Shown: positions 1 to 5,516 of the stretch, in pieces
Numbering within the stretch: position 1 is the stretch's first letter
How the letters are laid out: every line of letters starts with the position of its first letter
Origin: an uncultured Ignavibacteriota bacterium
Lineage (GTDB): Bacteria; Bacteroidota; Ignavibacteria; Tepidaquicellales; Tepidaquicellaceae
Assembly: GCA_937959065.1 (NCBI GenBank)
Contig: CALGOI010000444.1
Span: 1-5,667, forward strand
DNA length: 5,667 bases
Direction: 5' to 3'
The notes under the pieces: generated by a model
The model's input: the letters and a program-made list of their open reading frames with translations, nothing else
Databases searched by the model: none
What the model was told of the DNA's origin: nothing
Made by a program: the position numbers and the translations under genes

Positions 1-1
1 T

Positions 2-415
2 GCCAACAAACTAAAAATTCCTATAGGATTTTTTAAACAGCACGATATACACGTTCACCTTCCTGAAGGAGCTATTCCAAAGGACGGACCGTCCGCGGGT
101 ATTACCATGGCTATGGCGATGCTTTCCGCGATAACAGGTATTCCTGCAAAGACTAATATAGCAATGACAGGTGAGATAACACTGCGCGGGGAAGTACTTC
201 CTATTGGCGGTTTGAATGAAAAATTACTTGCCGCATTACGCAGCGGTATAAAGAACGTATTGATACCTTATGACAATCAAAAGAACCTGCCCGATGTACC
301 GCAGGAGATTATAGACGAGCTGAATATTATCCCGATCAAATCAGCCGATGACGCCATCGAAAACGTCTTCGGTAAAAAGAACATCGGTTATAAAAAGAAA
401 TCCGGCCGCAAATGA
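2..415 (+). CDS. lon: ATP-dependent protease Lon, C-terminal end (partial, 5' end outside window)
   Basis: This is the last 137 residues of Lon (endopeptidase La), a cytosolic AAA+ protease that degrades misfolded and regulatory proteins. The visible part is the C-terminal half of the Lon protease (S16) domain. The nucleophile motif KDGPSAG has its Ser codon at 92-94. The catalytic Lys, in [10 protein letters not shown], has its codon at 221-223. The two are 43 residues apart, the same spacing as Ser679 and Lys722 of E. coli Lon. The stretches [16 protein letters not shown] and NVLIP are also typical. The frame is open to the left edge, so ATG codons such as the one at 107 are internal methionines and not starts. 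A short Lys-rich tail (KKKSGRK) follows the domain. The stop TGA at 413-415 overlaps the start of the next gene. The family call is secure; the rest of the gene lies upstream of the window. Confidence 0.97.
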   Translation, partial: ANKLKIPIGFFKQHDIHVHLPEGAIPKDGPSAGITMAMAMLSAITGIPAKTNIAMTGEITLRGEVLPIGGLNEKLLAALRSGIKNVLIPYDNQKNLPDVPQEIIDELNIIPIKSADDAIENVFGKKNIGYKKKSGRK

Positions 416-1671
416 GAATAATACTTCTGCTTTCCTTTTTGTTGGTTTCAGTTAGTATATTCGCTCAAAAGAACGTAAAGGTTAATGTTTACGCTAAGGG
501 CTATGAACCTGAAGAGCCGTCTATCTACATCAATCCCACAAATCCCGATAACATAATAGCGGGAGCAAACCTCGATAATTATTATTATTCCTTCGACGGC
601 GGAAAAACCTGGGACGAGAGCAAACTTCCCGGTCCGACTGTGTGGGGCGACCCGGTTCTACACTTTGATTATCTGGGCAATGCATACTACACACACCTTG
701 GCACATTCGACAATACCGGTATATACATAGCCCGGTCAATAGATGGCGGCAGATCATGGAGTAACAGTAAAAGGATTTACGGCTTTAACGGCAGGAAACC
801 GTTCCAGGATAAGGAATGGATAGTTTCCGACCACAAAACGCCCGATTATCTGGGTTATCTCTACGTGAGCTGGACCGAATTTGATCAATATAACAGCAAA
901 AATCCTGAAGACAGCAGCCGAATCCTTTTCTCACGGTCCACTGATGGAGGGGACAATTTTACTTACCCCATAAGGGTAGACGACTTAGGCGGTAACGCTC
1001 AAGATGGTGATTCAACAGTCGAAGGCGCAGTGCCCTGTGTCGGACCTAATGGAGAGATATACGTTGCGTGGAGCGGACCGCGGGGTATTGAGTTCGATAA
1101 ATCGACCAATGGCGGTATTACATTTAATGAGGATATCTGGGTTTGTGACCAGGTCGGCGGATGGTCTTACGATATTCCCGGATTATACCGGTGCAACGGC
1201 CTGCCCTTCACAGCCTGTGATATCTCTGGCGGTGATTACAACGGAAATATTTACATTAATTTCTCCGATTCGAGAAACGGTGACCACGATGTATTCATTG
1301 TAAGATCCACTGACGGAGGCAATACCTGGTGTGATGTCATTAGAGTGAATGACGACGCAGTCGGAAACGGCAAGGAACAGTTTATGTCACATATGTGTGT
1401 TGACCCCATAACAGGAGTAATGTACGTGTTATATTATGACAGAAGAAATCACAACGACCTTAAAACCGACGTTTACCTGGCGATAAGCCGTGACGGCGGA
1501 CAGACATTCACCAATGAAAAAGTCAGCGATACCCCTTTTGTACCTAACAGCAAAGTTTTCTTCGGTGATTATATCGGTATTAATGCTTATAATAATTTTT
1601 ACTCCGCTATCTGGATGAGAATGGATGACGGAGAGCTTTCTTTGATGAATTATTCCAATACACTCGACTAA
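412..1671 (+). CDS. Secreted Asp-box (BNR/sialidase-fold) beta-propeller protein
   Basis: A 419-residue exported protein of unknown substrate. Residues 1-18 form a signal peptide (MR, hydrophobic core ILLLSFLLVSVS, then IFA before QK); no lipobox Cys follows, so it should be a periplasmic or extracellular soluble protein. Six Asp-boxes (SxDGGxxW/F) lie at about residues 60-67, 109-116, 176-183, 231-238, 299-306 and 359-366. They mark blade turns of a six-bladed sialidase-like propeller. Other blocks common in this group are DKEWIVSD (133-140), YYDRRN (341-346) and FFGDYIGI (383-390). Asp-box proteins include sialidases and other glycosidases as well as non-enzymatic propellers. I do not see the N-terminal RIP motif of classical GH33 sialidases, so I do not call it a sialidase. 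Six Cys (209, 245, 261, 269, 307, 329) could form disulfides. No type IX secretion C-terminal domain is seen. The ATG overlaps the lon stop (ATGA), suggesting translational coupling. Confidence 0.85.
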   Translation: MRIILLLSFLLVSVSIFAQKNVKVNVYAKGYEPEEPSIYINPTNPDNIIAGANLDNYYYSFDGGKTWDESKLPGPTVWGDPVLHFDYLGNAYYTHLGTFDNTGIYIARSIDGGRSWSNSKRIYGFNGRKPFQDKEWIVSDHKTPDYLGYLYVSWTEFDQYNSKNPEDSSRILFSRSTDGGDNFTYPIRVDDLGGNAQDGDSTVEGAVPCVGPNGEIYVAWSGPRGIEFDKSTNGGITFNEDIWVCDQVGGWSYDIPGLYRCNGLPFTACDISGGDYNGNIYINFSDSRNGDHDVFIVRSTDGGNTWCDVIRVNDDAVGNGKEQFMSHMCVDPITGVMYVLYYDRRNHNDLKTDVYLAISRDGGQTFTNEKVSDTPFVPNSKVFFGDYIGINAYNNFYSAIWMRMDDGELSLMNYSNTLD

Positions 1672-1690
1672 TATTTAATATTTTCTATAG

Positions 1691-3019
1691 ATGTCCGAAT
1701 ATCAAGTATCTGCGCGAAAGTTCAGACCCCAGAAATTCAGTGAAGTAACATCGCAGGAGTTTGTAACCAAGACTCTAAAGAACGCTATTAAAACCAATAA
1801 AATAGCGCACGCCTATCTATTGAGCGGTCCGAGAGGCGTGGGTAAAACTACTATTGCCCGTATTTTCGCGAAAGCGCTGAACTGCCTGAACCCTAAAGAC
1901 GGCGAGCCCTGTAATGAGTGTGAGAACTGTATCGAGATCACAAAGGGTGTTCATCCGGATATTATGGAGCTGGATGCCGCTTCAAATAGAGGTATCGACG
2001 ATGTAAGAGCAATTCAGGACACGGCGAAGATATTTCCGATGAAAGCAAAGTATAAGTTCTTCATCATCGATGAGGTGCACATGCTTACCGTACAGGCGTT
2101 TAACGCGCTTCTCAAGATACTCGAAGAACCTCCGGAGTATTTAATATTTATTCTGGCGACAACAAACCCGGAGAAAATTCCGCAAACCATCGTCAGCAGG
2201 TGCCAGAGATTCTCGCTCCAGATGATTAAGATAGATGAGATATCCGATAGACTTAGAGAGATTGCCAAGCAGGAAGGCGTTAAAATAGACGATGAATCGT
2301 TATTCCTTATATCTAAACTCGGATACGGGGCGCTCAGGGACGCGCAGGGGATTTTCGACATGGCTGTGTCATACTGCGGTGAAGAGATAAAATTCGACGA
2401 ACTCAAGCAGTTCCTCAATCTTCCTGATAAGGATGTCTACTTTAAGATAACTGATCTGATTAAAGACGGCGACAGTAAAGGAATACTGAATTATCTCAAC
2501 GAGCTTGCGAAAAAGGGTATGGACATGCACATGATCTATAACGGTATCGCTGAGCATTTACGTAACATGCGGATTGTAAAGACCACGGAGAATGTTGAAA
2601 TTCTGGAGGAATCCGACCACTCGCAGAATCATTACAAAGAACAGGCGGACGGATTTACGCAGGAACAGGTACTCCGGCTATTAAAGGTACTCTTCGACGC
2701 GGAAAACAGGATGCGATACTCGTCTAATCAGAAGATACTCTTCGAGGCGCTTATTGTGGAGCTGTGTAATCTCAACAAAGAAGTAATCGACATATCGCAA
2801 TTGATCTCAGAGCTGGACGCTCTCAAAAAAAAAACTCCTCTAGCAGCTAGTTCTTCCGGCAGTCCCGGTAGTTCTCCAAAAAGCAATCCCGAATCATCAT
2901 ACACGACTCCGCAAAACCAGGATAATACCGGCGGGGAAGAAGAACCGCCCGCTGAGAGCGAGGTCGTAAAAAAATTAAAAGACTTATTCGACGTGGAAAA
3001 GTATAATATTAATAATTAA
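1691..3019 (+). CDS. dnaX: DNA polymerase III subunit gamma/tau (clamp-loader ATPase)
   Basis: A 442-residue clamp-loader motor subunit that, with delta and delta', uses ATP to load the sliding clamp DnaN on primed DNA. The start MSEYQVSARKFRPQ matches the family N-terminus. Visible motifs are Walker A GPRGVGKTT (46-54), a zinc site with Cys65, Cys74, Cys77 and Cys80 (C-x8-C-x2-C-x2-C), Walker B IIDEVH (125-130), sensor 1 ATTNP (156-160), the SRC arginine finger (Arg170) and sensor 2 GALRDA (213-218). The helical collar domain III runs to about residue 370. Then come Lys379-381 (encoded by ten A), a Ser/Pro/Asn-rich linker, and a short end helix SEVVKKLKDLFDVEKY, which resembles the conserved terminal V..l...F tail of many DnaX proteins. 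The protein is much shorter than E. coli tau (643) and close to gamma (431), so classical domains IV and V are mostly absent. It sits 19 nt after the propeller gene and 1 nt before the agmatinase gene. A shortened second product is likely (see 2809-2850). Confidence 0.97.
   Translation: MSEYQVSARKFRPQKFSEVTSQEFVTKTLKNAIKTNKIAHAYLLSGPRGVGKTTIARIFAKALNCLNPKDGEPCNECENCIEITKGVHPDIMELDAASNRGIDDVRAIQDTAKIFPMKAKYKFFIIDEVHMLTVQAFNALLKILEEPPEYLIFILATTNPEKIPQTIVSRCQRFSLQMIKIDEISDRLREIAKQEGVKIDDESLFLISKLGYGALRDAQGIFDMAVSYCGEEIKFDELKQFLNLPDKDVYFKITDLIKDGDSKGILNYLNELAKKGMDMHMIYNGIAEHLRNMRIVKTTENVEILEESDHSQNHYKEQADGFTQEQVLRLLKVLFDAENRMRYSSNQKILFEALIVELCNLNKEVIDISQLISELDALKKKTPLAASSSGSPGSSPKSNPESSYTTPQNQDNTGGEEEPPAESEVVKKLKDLFDVEKYNINN
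2809..2850 (+). promoter_or_regulatory. Candidate dnaX slippage/frameshift site: hairpin, A10 run, out-of-frame stops
   Basis: Seen directly: AGAGC (2809-2813), loop TGGAC, GCTCT (2819-2823) make a perfect 5-bp hairpin. One C follows, then ten A (2825-2834) coding for Lys379-381 plus the first base of Thr382. With one A added, or by a -1 ribosomal slip, the reading becomes KKK-NSSSS-stop (TAG at 2848-2850), giving 386 residues. With one A lost it becomes KKK-LL-stop (TAG at 2841-2843), giving 383 residues. A weak second hairpin, CTAG-CAG-CTAG, covers 2840-2850. Known biology: dnaX makes gamma and tau by transcriptional slippage on an A run in Thermus thermophilus and by ribosomal -1 frameshifting at A AAA AAG in E. 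coli. Function here is inferred from position and layout. Confidence 0.6.
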
Positions 3020-3020
3020 T

Positions 3021-3905
3021 ATGAAAACTCTCGGTATTAAAAAGAATTTTCTCGCAATCGAAGATAAGTACAACAAATATAAAGATTATAAAATAGCCAT
3101 ATTATCAAAGCAATACGAAGCCAAAAATTCATACAACAAAGGTACCTCAAAAGGTCCCCGGGCGATAATTGACGCTTCACATTACGTGGAGTTCTTCGAT
3201 GAGGAACTGAACCGTGAACTTTGCTTCGAGAAAGGAATTGCGACTCTCAAGCCGATGGAATTCAAGGACAGGAAGGGAAAGAAAGCGCTCGATCTTATTT
3301 ATAAGGAAGTGAAAAGGAATATCGATAACGGGAAATTCGTGGTGACTCTTGGGGGTGAACATTCGATTTCCACTGCCCCGATAAAAGCACACTTCGACAG
3401 CCACGACGATATTTCCATACTTCACTTCGATGCGCACTCCGATCTGCGTGACAGCTATGAGGGAAGCAAGTATTCACACGCGAGCTTTGCGGCGAGGGTT
3501 TCAGAGTTCACCGCCGACATCACACAGATAGGCATCAGAGCGCAGTGCAGGGAGGAGTACGAGTTTATAAAAGAAAACCACATAAAGACCTTCTACGCTT
3601 ACGAGATCAGAAAAGGAAAGTACGGAGCCGACTGGCAGCAGGTAGCGATCAGTACATTGAAAAAAAATGTTTACATCACTTTTGACGTAGATTACCTCGA
3701 TCCATCGATTATGCCATCGACCGGAACTCCCGAACCGATGGGCTTTCTATGGGAGGAGACGGTGAAATTCTTCAAGCTGCTCGGGGAAACACGAAACGTC
3801 GTCGGATTCGACGTGGTCGAGCTCGCGCCGAGGAAAGATTTTGAATTCCCGGATTTCCTTACAGCCAAGCTGATATACAAAATGCTTAACTATTTCGTAA
3901 AATGA
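3021..3905 (+). CDS. speB: Agmatinase-type ureohydrolase (arginase family)
   Basis: A 294-residue cytosolic dimanganese hydrolase of the arginase/agmatinase superfamily. The likely reaction is agmatine plus water to putrescine plus urea, in polyamine synthesis. All six metal ligands are recognisable: His114 in GGEHS (111-115); Asp137, His139 and Asp141 in FDAHSD; Asp222 and Asp224 in FDVDYLDP. His153 (YSHASF) and Glu267 (GFDVVELAP) are also conserved positions. The block PSTGTPEPMGF matches the agmatinase signature TGTPEPGG with Met replacing one Gly. Length is normal for bacterial agmatinases. The ATG follows the dnaX stop after one base, and the stop overlaps the nth start by ATGA, so translation is probably coupled on both sides. 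No arginine decarboxylase is in the window. Other ureohydrolases (guanidinobutyrase, formiminoglutamase) cannot be excluded from motifs alone, so family is certain and substrate likely. Confidence 0.88.
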   Translation: MKTLGIKKNFLAIEDKYNKYKDYKIAILSKQYEAKNSYNKGTSKGPRAIIDASHYVEFFDEELNRELCFEKGIATLKPMEFKDRKGKKALDLIYKEVKRNIDNGKFVVTLGGEHSISTAPIKAHFDSHDDISILHFDAHSDLRDSYEGSKYSHASFAARVSEFTADITQIGIRAQCREEYEFIKENHIKTFYAYEIRKGKYGADWQQVAISTLKKNVYITFDVDYLDPSIMPSTGTPEPMGFLWEETVKFFKLLGETRNVVGFDVVELAPRKDFEFPDFLTAKLIYKMLNYFVK

Positions 3906-4549
3906 CGGAAGCCGAGCTGAAAAAATATGCCGGTGTGATCGTAAAACGCCTGGCAAAACATTATCCCGATTCGAAGACGCACCTCGATCATAATAATCCG
4001 TTCGAGCTGCTGATATCGACGGTTCTCGCCGCGCAGATGACCGATGTAGGAGTGAATAAGGTAATGGGACCGCTGTATAAGACGAAGTACAAGAAACCTC
4101 AGGACATTTTAAAGGACGGGCTGGAGAAGTTCAGGGACAACATTAAGTCTATAAATTTTTATAATAATAAATCGAAGGCGGTGATATCGCTGTGCGAGGA
4201 CCTGGTCAATGAATACGGCGGGAAGGTCCCCGATACTATGGATGAACTTACCAAGCTCAAGGGGGTCGGAAGGAAGACCGCCAATGTAGTGCTGGGTAAC
4301 TGCTTCGGGAAGAAAGACGTGATAATAGTTGACACGCATTTGAAAAGAGTTTCACAAAGGCTGGGGCTGGTGGACAGTGACAAGCCGGATAAGATTGAGC
4401 AGGAGTTAAGCGCGATAATCCCGCCGAAAGACCAGTTTGATTATTCGATGAGGATAGGTGACCACGGGCGGCTGATCTGTAAGGCAAAGAAACCCGATTG
4501 TGAGGGATGTTTCTTGAATGATATTTGCCCGTCTGCATTTAAAGTATAA
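3902..4549 (+). CDS. nth: Endonuclease III (DNA glycosylase/AP lyase)
   Basis: A 215-residue bifunctional base-excision repair enzyme that removes oxidised pyrimidines and cleaves the abasic site by beta-elimination. The helix-hairpin-helix LKGVGRKTANVVLG carries the catalytic Lys125, and VDTHLKRVSQRLG carries the catalytic Asp144 (E. coli Lys120 and Asp138). The C-terminus holds a [4Fe-4S] cluster loop with Cys193, Cys200, Cys203 and Cys209 in the exact C-x6-C-x2-C-x5-C spacing. The N-terminal LLISTVLAAQMTDVGVN matches the family block LLSAQATDVSVN, with Met where E. coli has Ala. Length equals E. coli Nth (211) within a few residues. The start ATG overlaps the agmatinase stop (ATGA), and nth appears to be the last gene before the terminator-like hairpin at 4586-4613. 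Confidence 0.96.
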   Translation: MTEAELKKYAGVIVKRLAKHYPDSKTHLDHNNPFELLISTVLAAQMTDVGVNKVMGPLYKTKYKKPQDILKDGLEKFRDNIKSINFYNNKSKAVISLCEDLVNEYGGKVPDTMDELTKLKGVGRKTANVVLGNCFGKKDVIIVDTHLKRVSQRLGLVDSDKPDKIEQELSAIIPPKDQFDYSMRIGDHGRLICKAKKPDCEGCFLNDICPSAFKV

Positions 4550-4555
4550 ATAAAC

Positions 4556-4605
4556 AAGCCCCGGCTTAGATTAATAAATATCTGCTATTTCCCAAGCCCC
4601 AGCTT
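4556..4605. repeat. Two near-identical 12-bp palindromic motifs in the nth-kdsC gap
   Basis: AAGCCCCGGCTT (4556-4567) and AAGCCCCAGCTT (4594-4605) differ by one base and start 38 bp apart. The first can form only a 4-bp stem with a 4-nt loop. The second is the core of the longer hairpin at 4586-4613. Paired short palindromes of this kind resemble dispersed REP-like intergenic elements, but copy number elsewhere cannot be seen from here. Confidence 0.55.
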
Positions 4606-4621
4606 GGGAAATAAACTTTTT
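4586..4621 (+). terminator. Probable intrinsic terminator after nth
   Basis: TATTTCCCAAGC (4586-4597), loop CCCA, then the exact reverse complement GCTTGGGAAATA (4602-4613) form a perfect 12-bp hairpin. AAC and a run of five T (4617-4621) follow. It lies 37 nt after the nth stop, where the first gene block should end. The T run begins 3 nt after the stem and is short, and the outer half of the stem is A/T, so termination may be incomplete. A REP-like role is the alternative. Confidence 0.6.
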
Positions 4622-4652
4622 AACTTTTAACTTTTAACTTTTAACTTTTAAC
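4614..4652 (+). repeat. Tandem heptamer repeat (AACTTTT)n
   Basis: The unit AACTTTT occurs five times in tandem: the first copy (4614-4621) has one extra T, four perfect copies cover 4622-4649, and a partial AAC (4650-4652) follows. The array ends 4 nt before the TTG start of kdsC, so it occupies the place of the ribosome-binding region and perhaps part of the promoter. Its first T run also serves as the T tract of the preceding hairpin. There are no spacers between units, so it is not a CRISPR array. Confidence 0.9.
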
Positions 4653-4656
4653 TAAA

Positions 4657-5160
4657 TTGTTACCGGACGTAACAAAGATCAAAATGATCCTGATGGATCT
4701 CGACGGATGTCTCACGACGGGACATTTAATATATTTTACGGGGGACGCGGATAATCACATCCGTGACGCGAAGGTTTTCCATACACACGACGGATTCGGG
4801 ATTGTAAGAGGTATCGAGCTGGGATTGAAATTCGCCGTCATCAGCGGAAGGAGTTCCCCGGTCAATAAAATGCGTACGGACAAACTCGGCATTCATCACC
4901 TCTACGAGAACATCCCTGACAAAAAAGTACCTTTCGAAGAGCTGAAAGAGAAATACGGATTCTCGAATGATGAGTTCGCGTACATAGGCGATGACGAGTT
5001 CGATCTGCCGCTGCTCAATGAAGTGGGATTTTCCGCCTGCCCGGAGAGCGCGGTAGAGGAAGTGAAAAAACACGTCCACTATGTTTGCAAACTAAGGGGG
5101 GGATACGGAGCTGTGAGGGAATTCGTCGACGTGATTTTAAGAGAACAAAAATTAATTTAA
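4657..5160 (+). CDS. kdsC: 3-deoxy-D-manno-octulosonate 8-phosphate phosphatase (KdsC-type HAD)
   Basis: A 167-residue HAD phosphatase that likely hydrolyses KDO-8-phosphate to KDO, supplying the inner-core sugar of lipopolysaccharide. Motif I is DLDGCLT with nucleophile Asp14 and acid/base Asp16; motif II is Ser63 in VISGRS; motif III is probably Lys89; motif IV is GDDEFD (111-116). The C-terminal GGYGAVRE block is typical of KdsC. Length fits a stand-alone capless KdsC. The TTG at 4657 is preferred because the frame is closed at 4642-4644 and the next in-frame start, ATG 4684, would leave only three residues before the DLD strand core. No Shine-Dalgarno is seen; the heptamer repeat ends just upstream. 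Seven G (5096-5102) encode part of Arg-Gly-Gly in the conserved tail. A related HAD phosphatase of another nonulosonic acid pathway is the main alternative. Confidence 0.9.
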   Translation: MLPDVTKIKMILMDLDGCLTTGHLIYFTGDADNHIRDAKVFHTHDGFGIVRGIELGLKFAVISGRSSPVNKMRTDKLGIHHLYENIPDKKVPFEELKEKYGFSNDEFAYIGDDEFDLPLLNEVGFSACPESAVEEVKKHVHYVCKLRGGYGAVREFVDVILREQKLI

Positions 5161-5161
5161 G

Positions 5162-5509
5162 GTGAAGTCTGTCGATGATTTTATCCTGAAAAGAGACGTT
5201 AGTCAAAGAAAAGTCCTGAATTACTTAAGACAGCTCATAAAAAGTATATCACCTGAGATAAGAGAAGAATTTAAATGGAAAGTCCCTTATTATTCATACA
5301 GGGGTAATCTTTGCTATCTGAATGAAAGAAAGGGAACGGTCGAGATAGGGTTTGCCAGAGGAAAAGAATTATCAAAACGGAGTATTCTATCAGGTGACGG
5401 AAAAGAAGTCAGACATATAAAATATACAGCTGCTCATGAGCCGGATGAGGAGACCGTCATTGAAGTTATAAAAGAGGCAATGTATTTAAACGAATCTAAA
5501 ATTAAATAA
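5162..5509 (+). CDS. DUF1801 (YdhG-like) domain protein
   Basis: A small 115-residue soluble protein filling almost one whole DUF1801 domain, a fold found in YdhG-like proteins, some described as iron-chaperone-like; its biochemical role is not settled. The supporting pattern is an N-terminal helix with VLNYLRQLIKSISPEIREEFKWKVPYYSYRGNLCYL, then a GFARGKEL strand-turn, then a final helix ETVIEVIKEAMYL. The E-x-KWKVPYYS block is the most diagnostic part. The GTG at 5162 is the only usable start: the frame is closed by TAA at 5153-5155 and no ATG occurs near the N-terminus. It begins one base after the kdsC stop, so coupled translation is likely. Its GC content, about 36% by hand count over 5161-5500, is clearly below the 47-52% of sampled kdsC lines. 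Family assignment is fairly sure; function is unknown. Confidence 0.75.
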   Translation: MKSVDDFILKRDVSQRKVLNYLRQLIKSISPEIREEFKWKVPYYSYRGNLCYLNERKGTVEIGFARGKELSKRSILSGDGKEVRHIKYTAAHEPDEETVIEVIKEAMYLNESKIK

Positions 5510-5516
5510 AAATATT

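Noticed and set aside
1004..1303. 99-codon + strand open frame inside the Asp-box gene
   Set aside because: It is a frame-shifted shadow of the propeller coding sequence; its residues show no domain pattern and the main frame has intact Asp-boxes throughout.
1672..1690. A/T-rich 19-nt gap before dnaX as a promoter
   Set aside because: It contains TATTTAAT-like sequence but no recognisable paired -35/-10 or Bacteroidota -33/-7 elements; too weak to annotate.
2014..2418. 134-codon - strand open frame opposite dnaX, and other long - strand frames opposite nth and kdsC
   Set aside because: All lie antisense to strongly conserved genes, show low-complexity or non-family sequence, and have no supporting start context.
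3660..3667. A8 run inside the agmatinase gene, also followed by stops in both other frames within about eight codons
   Set aside because: It sits in the middle of the catalytic domain, where truncated products would be inactive, and no gamma/tau-like precedent exists. It is a useful caution that out-of-frame stops soon after an A run are not rare by themselves; the dnaX site stands out through its position, length, hairpin and family precedent.
4614..4652. Possible CRISPR-like array
   Set aside because: The repeats are 7 bp and contiguous, with no spacers; this is a simple tandem repeat.
4684..4686. ATG as alternative start of kdsC
   Set aside because: It would remove the first residues of the strand leading into the catalytic DLDG motif, leaving only Met-Ile-Leu-Met before Asp; the TTG at 4657 gives a normal KdsC N-terminus.
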